A DNA stretch of 64,000 nt from Chaunax sp. Z400. Taxonomy: Eukaryota > Chordata > Actinopteri > Lophiiformes > Chaunacidae. Below the pieces are notes generated by a model that saw nothing but the letters and a program-made list of their open reading frames with translations, ran no database searches and had not been told where the DNA came from. The DNA is taken from contig JBAGJB010000232.1 in assembly GCA_037577475.1 (NCBI GenBank), positions 325,001 through 389,000 of the forward strand, in the 5' to 3' direction. The number at the start of each line of letters is the position of its first letter. Position 1 is the stretch's first letter. A program made the position numbers and the translations under genes. Shown here piece by piece: positions 11,507 to 25,878 of the stretch.

Positions 11507-14500
11507 AGTATTCATTACAGGTCATATTAAACAATTAGGTATTCAGTTGCTTATAAGATTCAAATACTAATGGCTTCTCTTTAAAACAACTAAAAACAAG
11601 TCATTCTAATATTATTACTCATTTGATACACATTGTGTAGAAACTAGAAAGCCGGATGTTGAGGTGATGGAATGTTATCTATCTGTGCCCACTTGGAATG
11701 AATGAATCACTGTGACATGATTTATAATCAATACAGATCATTCAGGAGGGAGATCCTCAACCGTGTAACAAACTGTTACCAGATTTAAGTATAAGTAAGT
11801 GAATACATACATATATCACATGTGTATGTATTCATACACATATCCAGTATATTATATAAACCTGGGGTGTATACATATATATGATATATATACATGTATC
11901 ATATCCATTTCTATTTACAGTATGTAGGCATATTAGCTTCAAATGGGAGAAACAATTAATTAGTATGAGTCTTTTTTTTTCTTTTTTTTCTTTTTCTTGG
12001 TGAAAGGTGAGTGAAGCATTAGCCAAAGTATTAAGTTAAAATTTTGTGTATTTTCTGAGGTTATGATAGTTATGGTTGGAACTATGTATTAGAGATATGC
12101 TAATCAAAGATGCATCAGATGTGTCAAATTACTGCAAGCAAAATGCATTTGCTTTTTTTTTTTTCTCCTCCAAGGTATATCTGTTTGTGCTCGATATGCC
12201 ATGTGTTCTAAACACACACTGTCACGTTTAAATGGCCTTTTAATTTGAAATGTCATTATATTGGATCATAATGATGGTGCTTAGAGTCCCTGCTGTTGAA
12301 ACGTGTTATTGATGAGTGTGAACGGATTGGGCTGAGGTTTTCCTTACAAAGCTAACACTTAAATATTGAGTGAGTTGGTCGAAGTCTTTGGAAAAGACTG
12401 CAGGAATGAGTGTTCTTCAGCTGAAAAATAACTGTTTGTTTAAATCTAGGAATATTCCGTACAGCCATTGTAGAAGTCAAACCGATTTTTTTGTAGCCTT
12501 TTAGGACGTGTTTTTTGTTTTGTTTTTTGTTATAAGCTATAAAAGCAGCGCTGACAAATGTTGTCGCTAAGGTGCTACCAAAAGAAGAAAATGTCACAGC
12601 CGTGTTTTACCGCCTCACTAACTCGCTCTCTTTATACAGACGTCAATGTAGCGCCTTTAGTAGCTCAGAGGTGGAGTAAGAGTGACACCTTATTACACCT
12701 TAGTAACGTTAATACAGAACGGCAGGGTGGAATAAAGGCGCTGCAGCCCCGCCCTGAACAGGCTGTTTAAAAGAGGCTCCAATCATCTAATTTAATTTCA
12801 ATGTAAAAAAAAAAAAAAAATTGAAATTGAAAAGTACATTAATAATACAAACCTAAAGTACGAATTCAAGTGACTCTAATTGTTTCACCAGTAAAAACAT
12901 AAATAAAACTGGAGTTGTTGGTGTATCAATAATTAATTCATGCAGTCATCCAGAATCATGTTGGTAATGTTTACTCATGAAATTAGCACTGCATGCTTTT
13001 AATTTGAAGTGCCTTCTTTTTTCTCAATGGACCAACACAGGATCAGTGCACAGAGGATTTCTACAATGGCTGTATAAACAATACGTCACTGTATCAGAAT
13101 AATTCTAAACACACAATGTTCAGCCAACACTGAAGTGGCTTCATTCAAACTGGTTCATCATTGCCCGTCTCCAGGTGTCCTCTGTGTCTTTGCTTTAAAA
13201 CATCAATAGTCAGTTATGTAGCTTCTTATCAGCTATTTGAATTATTTACACCAAGATATACTATTCCCACTAACGGTTAGAGAATATTTTTTATTTCTTT
13301 TCAATCTGCTAAGCAGAAGCCTTTCTGAAGCGAATCTGTGGATTCACTGAAGACGACATGCTTTTGAGATTATTTCAGGGTTTGTTTGTTTGTTTTGTTT
13401 TGTTTTAAATAGTTTCAGTTGCTGCCTTCAGGGTCCTCTCATGAAGTTGTGCTTTGGAGTTCTGGAGCAGCAATTTGATGTGAAGTGAAAAAGGAGTTTA
13501 TTTGTTTCATTTTGGAGCCAAAAAGTCTGAAAATATATAAAGAATCAAAGTGAGAAACAAACAAAAACAAAACTGTTAAGTAGTGAGTTATGGTTTTCTC
13601 TCAGATCCTCTTTTTTTTTTTACCTCAACATTTATTTTTGCAAGCACCGTCCGGTTCACCGTTTTCTGTCTCACACTGTGGCCATGTTCAAAACACACAC
13701 CTCCTTATCAGATCACTAGTGGCCATTTTCATCACAGAAAAGCCTGTAAAGATGCTTTACATTCGCCTCCTTTAACACTACAGTGTCAGACTAGGGCCAA
13801 AATTCAATAGATTGTCGATACAACAAATAAGACCCCCAAAAAACAAAACCAAAAAAAAGCTAATGAGCAAAAGAAAGCAGTCTTGTTTCGCATGTACAGA
13901 TTTTGGTCTTGGTTTTGTTTGACTACATTTAATTTTATTTCAGTTAAATTGACTTAATATTTTTGATAGACAAAAATTCCAGTGACAGAAAATGTATTCA
14001 TATTATCAACTTAAATGCAGATTAGTCCATTTTTTAAATCATTAAATACAACCACAGTCATACCAGTTTTCCTATGAGGGACTAAAACAAAGCAGCTGAT
14101 GTTTCAGATCAGGTCCTGTTTTATACCTGGAATACCTTTACAGCAGACCCACCTATGAGATCCAGTGTGACGTTTGATGAAAACTCCAAAATACTACTTA
14201 GGTGGGAAAAGTTGGCAGTCATGCATTCCACATAAGATATCAATGTTCCATTATTAATGTTCTCCTTTAATCCGCTATTGACTGTAAATACTCTTTAAAA
14301 AAAACCCCGTCTGGTTCAAACATTTTATCACCTATGTAAAAATAATTTTTAAAACTCCTGGTTACCATTTCATTTCGGCAATAAATATTTCAATGCTTCT
14401 CTAAAGAATAAAAAAATATCAAACCTCAGCAGGATTTTTGTTGTATCGGTTTAATTTGATTTTTTTTTTTTATCCCCTCTTCTTCTCTATTTCAAGATTT

Positions 14501-14638
14501 AGTGCCTTTTTTGGACGGTAGACTGTTCTGTAATCGCTATGTAGAAAATCTACATATGCCTTTTGTTACCTTTTCATCTGTTGGATAAACCTTAGTTATT
14601 TTTAAGGTGTGTTTTTATTGATGTTCTATTTACAAGGG

Positions 14639-14644
14639 AATAAA
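14639..14644 (+). promoter_or_regulatory. hmbox1: Polyadenylation signal for hmbox1
   Basis: AATAAA followed within 40 bases by a GT-rich element; the best-placed signal downstream of the hmbox1 stop. Confidence 0.5.
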
Positions 14645-17328
14645 AACTGATCAGAGACCATGTGATGTGTCTTGGTTTGTTTTGTTGTTTGTCTGGATCA
14701 AACATTTCTAACGAGAGCAGAGAGAAAAACGCTTCTCATTCCTCCAAGTTTTTGGGTCTTAAAGAATTCTGTGAAAGAAAAAAACCCAAACAAATAACAG
14801 TCAAAGTAAAACAAGTGGACAGCAAACATTTACTATCAGTAAAAAAACAAAACAAATACTCTGTTAATCTTCATTTTATTTTTTCTTACCAGATTACTGT
14901 TCAGATGATAAAAAAAAAATTATAAATGTATTATAATACATTTTAATTCTTTGGATTGCAGCATAGAATTACATAAAACAATTAAATTAATAAAAACCCA
15001 AACTTGTGCTCAGATTTCTTTTTCTTTTTTATATAAGTCTTAATATGCGCATATATACACATACAAACATAGATCAACCAGTCCAATGGTGCACTCACAC
15101 GTACAAACAACTCAACACAAAAAAACACTCCACAGAATCAACAGTAGCGACAAACATAACGGATAATGATTAGTAAGGATGATATAGTAATACTGTCGAC
15201 CAGGCCGGGGCCAAATTAAACCCAAGCTGGAAAATGTAAATTCTACTTCAACTGAATGTGTGAAAGGTTTACAGGGGCTGGATGGGCCATTTCTGCAGGA
15301 GTAATAATTGACTCAGCAAGCACCAAGCCCTCTCCTTAAGCTCCTGTTAGCCTCATTAACACACAGCTCAGCTAAATATGGAAATATGGCTGACGGTGCC
15401 TCCAAAACTTGAATGCAACATGGTATTTTACACCAGCTCACTTCAACATACACAAAGAGGAGACGTCGTATCGGAATTTTCCTGAAAAGTGGAAATTATG
15501 AGTCATTACCCATAAGAAAAAAAAATAATGTAACTGTATCATCTGACAGCCACGTATTGCTTGTTGGTGTGGTTTCCTCGAACATTTGAGAACAGACAGA
15601 GAGAACCGGATGCAGCCAGTTCAGTCGTGAAGAAGGTAATCTTGTCCGCTTGCAAGGCATCAGGGAAGAAGTTGGCAGAACACTCCAGACAGGTGAGAGA
15701 GAGAGGTAGTAAAAAAAAAAAAAAAAAGGCAGGAAAATGTGTTCTAATGACTCAGAGCTGTCAGGTATGCTACTGTAGGGCAGTGCTGGGGGGTAAACTC
15801 ACAGGTTTGGATGATTTTCTGCTCGTCCGTGAAGTTCCCTGGGTGAAGGTTTGGGTCTTTTCTGACTCAGGTGTGAAATCAGCTACTAGAGGGGCGCCAT
15901 GACGACCCTCACTGCAGTAAGGCAATAATAATAATAATGCAGGAAGTTCAATCAGGATCCCTAATCCCTCTTTAAAACCTGACAGCATCTATGACCCAAT
16001 GACCTTCTTCTAAATAGCGTCATCAGAAGATGAACTTCATTGTTAGAAAAAAAGAAAAAGAATATTCTGTTGACTGGTATATTTTGTTCCTGCTGAAACT
16101 AGTCTTGTCTCCACATTGAAGGCCACGTTAAAAGCAGGCGATATGTTGCACCAGACCAGTCATCCCATAATTAGCATAGGAAACGCAACAGGAGGTGAAA
16201 GCAACAAAGATATGGAACCGAACAAAAGCACTTAAGAAAAGGAAGCTAGAAAAATAAAACCATTAAAAAAAGAGAAACATGAATGGCTGAAGACTTGTGT
16301 GGATCAATATTTGCAGTCTGACGATGACTGGAAACGAATCACATGGATAAGAATAGAACTGGATGTGGTTCTTCTTCAGGTTGCCAGTTTTATAAATAAC
16401 TGCTGGAGGAAATGGAGGCAAGTGAAACAACAATGAATTCATTCTGAGCAACAGAACGAAAGCTTAGGCGTCTCTTTTTACAGCTCCTTATTGAAAAGAC
16501 TGTATGTTAATGTCGGCGTCACACTTAACTTACTCTGTTAAACTGCTGCATTCATCATGCTGCCATCTGTGCGCTAGAAATTTAAAAAACACCAGGGTTG
16601 CTTATTATCACCTATCTGAGTTTAGCTCTGCTGTTGTGTCAAATAAAAGCTCCCAATTTAAACAACAACGTTCATCTATTTACGTGAAACGCAGCGAGTT
16701 GAAGGACTACAGCTGAAAAAAACAAAAAAAAACAACAAAACTCAAAATACTGAATTCAAAGCAGATAATTCAAACAATTTCAGTACAATTTAAAGAGCAA
16801 AACACTTGAGAACACGGAATCACAACAAAAATAATCAGGTTGGATTTTTTCTTCTTCTTCCCCTACATATACAAGTGTTCCAGAAACGAAGTCTTCGATT
16901 CCTTCTGGAGACTTCTGTGCAAACGAATTGAAGCGCAGATATGAGAACAGTGTGTGGAAGAAAACGCGGTCGCGTGATTTCTGAGGCACAACAACGTAAA
17001 GGGACATCCAGAAGCCTGAAATGATCTCAGACCCCTTCAGATGTGGCCCGAGCAAAGACCAGGAAGGGAAAGCACACCAGCTCTTTGGTCCAATCTGAGA
17101 AAACCTTTTTTTTATTTTTTTTAAATCAGTTCTATATGCAGGGCAGGTTTTGTGGCCGTTCTCAACACAGAAGTGGTCTTGAGTGTGTCAGGACAGCGGG
17201 GAGGATAATACTTGTTGCTCTCAGCAGCGTGAAGGAAGCAGAATAAGTTAAGTTGCAGCTGGTGGTCATTTCCCATCTTGGCAAGAACTCGAGGACACAA
17301 TTTAATGAAAGCCACATTCTCCCATCAT

Positions 17329-17688
<360 letters not shown>

Positions 17689-18689
17689 ACACAAGGGAAA
17701 CTTCACTCCTTTCCTTCATGACCATGACTGCTATGAACCACAATGTTAAAACGACAAAGAGTGCGACCTACGAACCGCTTCACAACATACCAGACAGCCA
17801 CCTATAGGAACTAATCAAGAGGATCCTGGGTTTGATAATAAATATACAACAATAATAATAACTACACAACAGTCTCCTCATCTCGCACTTCAGCTCCAAT
17901 AATAGAATTGCTTCTTCATCTTAAAATATCAATATCAAGCGCCCCATCTTTACTCCCCACATCCTCTTCAAGGCTCACATGACAAAGTGCCTCATGTTTA
18001 GAAATTGTACTGCTTCATATTAAAAAAAAGGAAGAAATTGGCCACGGAACCAAGAGCGCAGACTTCTCCAATCTAGGATTAAAAATGTAAATTACTGGAT
18101 TCCAATATAGCATACAGTAAGAGATAGTGTTCGATAAATCGGTCGATACGTTTAGTTAAATTTTCAATGCTAATAGCAGGGATTTCCATGGAATCACTTG
18201 TGCAATATTCATTAGAATAAAAAAAAAAAAAGAAGAAGAAGAAAAAAAGGCTTTATCAATTTTCATGCAAAAAATGCATGTTTACGAGCATTTAAATATA
18301 AATAGTGAGTTCACGCCTCAGGAATTAAGGAGACGCACGATATAAAGAATGGAAACACACGTTGTGTCATTAAGATGATGGACATACTGGGTGTGTTTAC
18401 ATCCACGCAGTATTCCAGATAATGCATTTAGTCAACTCAGCTCATTAGAAATCTGTATCGACGTCTCGGTACACGAGGATAAACTGAATTGTCACCGTAG
18501 AAACAGCTAAGAGGAAGGAAAACCCGCCTCTTTGGACATCAGTAATATGTCAACTAGCATATTCAGGTTTGTCTTCATCAGGATGTGAACCCAGCCTAGC
18601 TGACGATGAGACATGGTTCTTTTCCATCATTCACCAAAACAGGACATGACTTTATAAAGCTCCCTCCAGAGCTGCAGACAATATTATAA

Positions 18690-19145
18690 CACGACGCCCC
18701 AAAAAATTTGGGACACTATGTAAAACATTAATAAAACTGTGTGAATGTGATCATTTCCTAATCCTTTTTGACATTTAACTCCACTGAAAACAGTACAAAG
18801 GCAATATACATATGTATATGACTTCAGTGATTTTTGTAAATATATGAAAATTCTTAATTTTTAGTAATACTTCTCAAAAATGTTGAGAAAGGAGCAACAA
18901 AAGAGCAGGAAAGTTGTGGAATGTTCAGAAACACCTGATTGGATCCTTCCACAGGTAAAGAAGTTAATGGTAACAGGTGATTGGATCATGATGGTAACAG
19001 GTGATTGGATCATAATGGGAACAGGTGATTGGATCATCAGTCCAGAAGGAGGAGACGTGTCTCAAAGCAACAATGAGCCACAAGTGTTCGTCTGCAGACG
19101 ACTTAACGGGAACGGAAGCTGGAGCAGGGGATTCTGGGACACTGA
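18690..19145 (+). mobile_element. Fragment of a non-autonomous DNA transposon
   Basis: The segment starts with TTTGGGACACTATGTAAAAC and includes GGAGCAACAAAAGAGCAGGA and GGAAAGTTGTGGAATGTTCA-like text followed by CCTTCCACAGGTAAA and ACAGGTGATTGGATCAT. I recognise this as a repeat common in many teleosts. Within it, ACAGGTGATTGGATCAT is tandemly repeated three times (18974-19036). No coding potential. Confidence 0.55.
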
Positions 19146-19199
19146 GTTTTAAGGACTATCTGGTAGTAACATCATATCCAGGGATGCAAACACATCACA

Positions 19200-19216
19200 G
19201 GGGGGGGGGGGGGGGG
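19200..19216. repeat. Poly-G run
   Basis: Seventeen consecutive G residues; simple repeat. Confidence 0.95.
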
Positions 19217-19549
19217 AACCATCAACAACGCAGAGACAATGCTTAACACTTGATCAATTTACACAAACAAGAAAGTCACCGTTGACCTCAGATGACCCCC
19301 GCTGCATCATTCACTACAGAGGGAACGTCGCCACCTGTCGTTCACTGGTAGCAGCTCCTCTGCTTCAGCCTTATGAGGTAGGTAGGTATTCAGGAACACT
19401 GCCTCTGGCGGCCACAGGGGATGAAGTAGACCGAAGGTTACGGACGTAACTGCGGTTCTGTGAAACCCGGCTGACCGCCAGAGTGTTCAGTCACTTAGAA
19501 CTTTGTGAGCCGTGACAAGATACTGTAGGACTGATGATCCACTGGGGGA

Positions 19550-19628
19550 TCACTACTGGGGGGGAATCATACTGGGGGGGAATCATACTGGGGGGGAATC
19601 ATACTGGGGGGGAATCATACTGGGGAGG
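19550..19628. repeat. G-rich minisatellite, about 17-19 bp unit
   Basis: About four to five tandem copies of a unit reading ACTGGGGGGGAATCAT with runs of seven or eight G. The first unit is slightly longer (includes CACT) and the last is degenerate (ACTGGGGAGG). Confidence 0.9.
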
Positions 19629-20251
19629 TCAAAGGTGACTTTGTTAATATAAATATTCAACCTGCACTTGCATGAGATGGAAGATCCAGTGTTGAGCGCT
19701 GCCGAAGGGGGTCATCCAGGATTCATAGAGCTGTAGTTATATCTATAACCACCCCATTGTCACTAAGATACACACATTTTTTTTTTTAAAGTAATTTGAT
19801 CTATTTCCTCATTTACAAATAACATGATGCACGTATTCTAGAGAGACATAATAGAAGAAGAAATGTCAAAGACGACAATTCAATATTCCTCATTAAGGCA
19901 GCAGCCTGTCACAAATAAAATGTCTACTGTATGTATCAGAATACCCATACAGTATATTTTGATCATTTTGTAGCTATGGCAACTAAAAATATCTAAAACA
20001 TTATGGAAGCTGAAGAGGAGAAAATGTAGAAGTGGTGAAATTTCAATAGAAAAGACTTGATTCTCAAAGTGTTTTTTATGGACTCTAAAACGAGCGCCCT
20101 GGTTTAAAAGCACAGGAAAAGCAAATGAAAAAGTGACACAGTTTGCATCCCTGTATATCAGCTCAGGAAACAACTCTGAGGTCAGTCAACCAGTCCCAGC
20201 CCAGAACCCCACGGAGCTCCGACACTCCAAAAAAGTCCACACGGACTTCCA

Positions 20252-20257
20252 TTTATT
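20252..20257 (-). promoter_or_regulatory. kif13b: Candidate polyadenylation signal of kif13b
   Basis: TTTATT on +, i.e. AATAAA on -, about 315 bases beyond the kif13b stop codon. It is the first such hexamer I noticed; others further left are possible. Confidence 0.35.
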
Positions 20258-20569
20258 CTAAGCAGTCTTCCCACTGACTGACTTCATTCAACATCATCTT
20301 CCAACACAATAAATAGTCCTTCCGTGGACTTTCATAAACTCTTCATCGACTTAGTTGTGTTCGTTCTGAACAGTCTCTTTACTCTAATTTTTATCCACTG
20401 CCTATGAATGGATGTAGTGAATGTCATTTTCAAACCACAGGAGGATAGGCAGTAAATCAGTTCTGTTGTGTGAGCCTGTTGCATAGCTGGGAGGAGAAGA
20501 AGAAGAAGAGGAGGAGGAAGACGGCTGTGGGGAGTTCATCTCTCCCATCCAGCACCCGCTCTCCTCCTC

Positions 20570-21605
20570 TCAACTGCTCCAGGACTTGCGGTTCTCCCCT
20601 CGGCGGGCAACGAAGGCTTCTCCTCTCAGGATGGGGACGTGGGCGGGAGCGGGAAAGTCTCCCATGCGTCGACTGTTCCGATCACGGCAGGACAGCCGGC
20701 CCGGGCGAACCAGCACCCCATAACCCGGTTTACAGTGGAAGTAACGATGGCCTCCAACGGAACCGTCATTTTTACCTGTAGGAGAAAAGAAAGGTCAACA
20801 TGAATTCAGCACTATACTGTAATCAGCTCTACTAATCAAAGGCAGCATATTAACAGGGTAGCCAATCATAGCTCAGCTGACCTGAAGCTTTAGGAAATGG
20901 CCTCTCTTGTATTTGTGTCATCTTTAATTGTATACCTACCTACAGGGGTGTCCAGCTCCACCCCCACCCACACTCCCTCAGCAAACTGCGTCATTCCCAC
21001 GTAGCGCACTGTCCCAGCCTTATTGTTCCCAACTGTGACATGAGCCCCTTCTGTCAGCCAATCAGGCAGTATGTTGTCATGGCTGCGGTCCTCATCATCC
21101 ACAAAGATCTCCAGCCTCTCAAAGTCCTCCCCTCCTCCGTCTCCGCCCGAGTCGATCATCTTGTGTTCAGAGAAGGAATTTTCCGCAGTCACATTGTTGT
21201 GATTGGCTGAGCTATCGGAAGAGGGTGAAGCGGCGGCGGCGACGACGACGACGACGGCCGTCTTGGAGCCATACTGAGAAGGAGAGGTCACAACATCGTT
21301 CCTGTCAGCACTTTGCAGCTGGGGATTTGTGGTTAATGTAGTCTCAGCGGCCAGGAGAGAGGAAGACGAGGAGGAGGGTTGGAGGACGTCAGACAGGGTG
21401 ACTGTAGAAACACTAGTGGAGAAGTAGCCGCTTGATGACTGGCTGAGGGGACTGAGGGGGGTAGTGTCATGCGGGTCATGCACGGGAAGAGGAGGGACTT
21501 CTGGGAACTCTGCCCGTCTGTCTTTGGTTGTGGGTCGTAGAATAGCAGTCTACAGGAACGGTTGCCACAGAGATGGAGGGACAGACGAAAACATGCAGAC
21601 AAGGC

Positions 21606-21636
<31 letters not shown>

Positions 21637-24600
21637 CAACAATCAGCAATAATTATCAACTTCTCCAAAATTGCCACAATCATCCTTTGGACCAATCATT
21701 TGCTTTTAAGTCAGGGTCTGTCATGTACAGCAAGAACACAAAGGACCAATGACATCATCCGCTCATGTTTTCTTCTGACATTTGCAGCCACATTCTGGTC
21801 GACTGCACAAATAAAACAAGTTGCCTTTTGGGCAAATGAACACATGGAAATGTCACAAAACCATATAGAATATGTATGTTACTGCAGTGTGCAGTGACTA
21901 TAAAAAAAAAAAAAAACTTGAAAGAGGAGGTTGGACATGGACACAATCTCACCGGCTCAGCCTTGACTCTGCTGTCGTCTCCTCCTGATGTGACGATGCG
22001 AGGAACGTGTTGCTGAGGAACAACACACAAGGACATAATGAGGAAACAACACGTCACTGCAAGAGCTTGAAATGAACCAGTCAAGCTTAACACATCACTA
22101 ATTGTACATATATTTGACATTATAAATCATTATTCCCTCAGAAAGACTGAGTGAATCCCACGCTGCTCCACGTACACACAGTTAGATACAGGCCAGTGTA
22201 TCCTGGGCTGCACTAAGCTCCACCACACTGACTGTTTACCTGCTGGCTGTGTGGCGAAGGTCTCAGCTCCTTCTTGTCGTCTCGCGCTGGAAACAGAGAC
22301 TTGAGCAGTTTGGGCATCTGAGGAACCAGCGCCTTAACTGAAAGATAAGAGGCAGCAAGTCCTGAACGACCTGGGGGAGGGGGTGGAGAGGTGAGAGAGG
22401 AGGAGGAGGAGGAGGAGGCAGAGGAGAGGGAGGAAGCAAGGAAAGATGAGCAGGTGTGGGAGGTAGAGAAGGCGTGGAAGATTAAGACAGGAAGTTGAAA
22501 GCAAGTTCAGGACATGGCTAAAATCCCTAAAAACAGTGACAGAAGAAGAGACGAACCAGCCGTAAGAGACACTCAGACACACAGGTGGTTTAGTCAGCTA
22601 TTGCAGCATCATTAAAAACATTCTAATCAATGGATAGCGAAACGGAAATTAATTTAAAAAATGATTAATTCTGTTTATTTTACCAACAGAATTAATCTCA
22701 AGCACATCACGGTAACATGAATTCGGACATGGGCTAGAAAGGTGGCAGAAACAGGTGTATGAGACTAGAAGGAGCAGGTGGGAAGAGAGATAATACACAT
22801 AACTTTCGCTGGGAGGGAAATGGAGCATTGAATAAGGGGATTGTGCAGAACTGCAGTATTTTGGCACCATCAAACAGAAGGAGATGGGATGGAAGGAGAG
22901 GTGATGAAAAGCAGTAAGTCTGACAAAGTATTATTGAGATCATGGTTTTGTAGAAACTGGGGGGAAAAAAAGTGTCTGGAAAGAAGGATGAAAGAGATGG
23001 TAAAAGAGAAGAGGTGGGAGCACAGAGGGGAGTAGAGGGAGGAGATTTACCTTGCTCTGGTTCCTGGTTCTGTGGAGGCGTCGTGCCGAAGGGAGTTGGG
23101 GATGAAGAAGGGGAGGTGGAGTAGGTGGATGGGGAAGAGGCGGGCCGGGGGAGGGTGCGGTGAAACTGGGAAGGCATGAAGACATCCTGCTGACTCTCCC
23201 ATCGGCCCTGAGACACAGATGACGGGATGTTGGCTTGAAAATAATATGTACATAATATGCATGGGACATGTCACAGCTGCATATAAAAAGACCGATACAT
23301 GATATTTCGTTTCACGTTTGCTAGTTTAACACTATGTGGCTGATAGGCAGCTGTCATTTACTCACATCAGACTGTGCAGTAGCTAAATGTGTGTTACCTT
23401 ATCGTCCAGCAGGCAGGTTGTGGACAGGTCCTGTCTACTTCCTGACAGCTGACGATGGACAAACAGAGAGAAAGAGACAGTATATATAAAGAAACCAGAT
23501 CATATTGTACTATACTGTACTGTGTAATGCGTTGGTGTTTTACCCTGTGGACTGAAGGAGAACTTATGCTCCGTCTGTTGCTCCTCCCTCTGCTCATCAG
23601 CTGCTCCTTAACTGCCACCTCCTAAAACGCATGACATCTTCAACATATTATATATAAAAAATTAAAAAAAACATAAATAAATGTAATATTTTGCCAAGCC
23701 ATGAATCTTCTAAGCTGCTGTTTAAAACGTCATATGGACTGATTTCTATCTACCAATCACCGTCTATATCTCTATCAGTTTCTCCATCCACCTGTCTGAG
23801 TCTATCCAGGGTCAGGATGTTCTCCAGACTGAGGACACTGCGGAGGTATTTCTCGATTGCGGCCTCCTCATCAGCTGACTGGCTGTTGTGTACGTTTGCA
23901 GCGAGTCGGGCCAGCATCTCCCTATCCTCCGAACCAGGGGCATCCTGACGGGACAAAACATCACAAAAAGAGTGCGGTTAATGACTCTTCCTGCTTTCTT
24001 CATCAAAACACTAAATGCCAGATGCTTCCTCTGGTCTTTACCCCGGGGATGTTGGAGACCACCTCGAAGGTGACGCCACAGCCAGGTATGGTACTGCGTG
24101 TGGACATCCTTCTGAGAAAGTTGTGAGCGAAACCTTGGCGACCCGGGTTGACGTTGACGCAGATCCTCTTCCTCAAGACTAGCTGCATGTCGGCAGGGTG
24201 GCTGAGCTGAGCCACCACTCGAATGGTCAGGTATACCCGCTGCTCCGGCAGCACTCCTCCACGACTGAGCTGAGGACACTCATGGATGGTAGAGTCCCAC
24301 GATGCCTCCGCTTTCACCTGCAAGGCAGGACAAACACAGCCAGTTAACAAAAGTTTCCCAAACCAGGAATTCCTTTAAAAAAAAAACAACACCTTCTGCA
24401 AGTCCATCCTCACCTCTCCATCATAGTGTTTGACGATCTGTAAGTCAAAGAAGTCGTCCTCATCCTCTCCAGTCAGGGTGGCATCCCAACCTCCGGCCTC
24501 AGGAACCTCAAACTGGTCTTGAGAGCTGAGGTCATCAGCTGGGAAAACCAATAAAAAAAACCATCATAAATCAGCCTATAAGCAGAAAAAAGTGAGAACG

Positions 24601-25878
24601 CATTGATCATTCAAGAACACACGTACGTTTGAGGTTCAGGAAGACGACAGGAATGTGAGTCTCCATGCCTGGCAGAGGAACCCTGTGAACAAATGTGCAA
24701 TAAAAGCTGTGATCCAACATCTGTACTCGTCTGTAAGGGTAAGCTGAGGAACCATCAAATCAAAGAAAGGAAATCAGAAATGTCCAGACGGTCGTACCAT
24801 TCGGCAGGTGCTCCAGGTATGCCGCTGCCAGCAGAGGGCACCATCACAGCATTTCTCTCCTCTGTCAGAGTCAGGCGCCACTCCAGAAGCTGGGCCTCCC
24901 TCTCCATATCATCCTCTGTCTTTTCTGTGTGCAAGATGATGCTTACATATTAAAACACTTCCTAAAACTACAAGCCTATAGAGTTAATGGAGCAGAGGGA
25001 CAGTGTTCACATTTCTTTTTAAATGTGTAAGCATTCTAATGTGTGTTTGTGCATTACCTGCTTTGCTGACCAGGCTCTGCAGGTGCTGGTCGAGATATTC
25101 CTGTCTCTTTGTGAGAGCAGCCAACCACTGCCTCCGCAAACGCTCCAGGTCTCTTTCCTATACGACAAACCAGTCAGTTAATCATTTCAAATTAAGCTGT
25201 GAGTCAATGTAAGACTTCTGCAAAGAGATAAACAGGCTGTAGACATTTCTTTTAAACTCGTCTACCTGGTAACTATCCATCTCATCTGCTTCCTGGTCTG
25301 CTGTAGTATTTCTGATTTCCACACAACCCACTGACACCGCAAGCAGTATCTCCGCTATTAGAGGCATAGTGCCAGAGTCCTGAACCGAGCGCACGTCCAC
25401 CTGGATTCGCCTCGACTGACCCTGGAGATGAGGGGGTGGAGGTGGTGCAGTAAGACACAGACGTTTAGAAGACAGAACATTAGTTTCACAACATTGACAA
25501 TATTCAGAAATTGGCTCGCCAGCCTACCTGCTGTGAACACAGGTTACCTACGGTCCTGTTAGGACCGATCCCTACCTGCCGAAGCTGGAAGATTCCCCCG
25601 GTCCGCACATCTCTAGCAGGAACCACTTCCACCGGAACAAAGTCTCCATTCTCGTTTATCTCAAGGATTTGGATCCAGAGCTCCAGGCGACGTGTTACCT
25701 CACTCCACCTTCAAAAAGCAACATCATCAACACAACAACACAGGTGCATTTGTTTCATATCACTTACTGGAAACGCTGCGAGCGTACGTGTCTACCTGTC
25801 TCGTAGTGTGCGTGTCTTGGCCTGGATGATGCTAAGGTCCCACCTTGCGCACTGTGACTCGATGTTCTCTGACTCTCC
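20570..25878 (-). CDS. kif13b: Kinesin-3 KIF13B, C-terminal half only (CAP-Gly tail)
   Basis: Cytoplasmic kinesin-3 tail; in the full protein the C-terminus binds cargo and, through CAP-Gly, microtubules. Exons in coding order: 25878-25796, 25708-25576, 25421-25266, 25157-25058, 24924-24798, 24682-24627, 24538-24414, 24317-24042, 23944-23792, 23621-23544, 23448-23398, 23207-23051, 22337-22240, 22012-21953, 21549-20940, 20775-20570. Phases agree throughout, giving about 822 residues. Diagnostic text: WDLSIIQAKTRTLRDRWSEV, TEERNAVMVPSAGSGIPGAP, SHPADMQLVLRKRIC, KGRWESQQDVFMPSQ. The CAP-Gly domain is split over the last two exons (VRYVGMTQFAEGVWVGVELD, then GKNDGSVGG), and the chain ends NRKSWSS. 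The motor, FHA and first stalk exons (about half of the roughly 1,800-residue family protein) are absent from the window. The left border of the first exon is uncertain. Confidence 0.9.
21226..21262. repeat. Coding (CGG)/(CGA) trinucleotide run in kif13b
   Basis: GGCGGCGGCGACGACGACG-type run inside the penultimate kif13b exon. On the coding strand it specifies five Val followed by four Ala in a low-complexity Ser/Ala/Val region ahead of CAP-Gly. The length is a multiple of three, so the frame is kept; likely polymorphic. Confidence 0.8.

Larger units (their letters stand above)
10118..14660 (+). other. hmbox1: hmbox1 3' untranslated region
   Basis: AT-rich stretch after the hmbox1 stop with no credible coding exon on either strand. 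A canonical AATAAA lies at 14639-14644, followed by a GT-rich segment (TGTGTCTTGGTTTGTTTTGTTG) suited to cleavage, so a UTR of about 4.5 kb is inferred. Earlier AATAAA hexamers could give shorter forms. One short MITE and small TA-rich runs are embedded. Confidence 0.6.

Noticed and set aside
12558..12770. 70-codon + frame in the hmbox1 3' UTR
   Set aside because: Text resembles a dispersed non-coding repeat (GGCGCTGCAGCCCCGCCCTG region); no protein similarity.
22334..22582. Leu-rich frame on - between kif13b exons
   Set aside because: Lies over a (GAG)n-rich intron; the true exon at 22240-22337 uses another frame.
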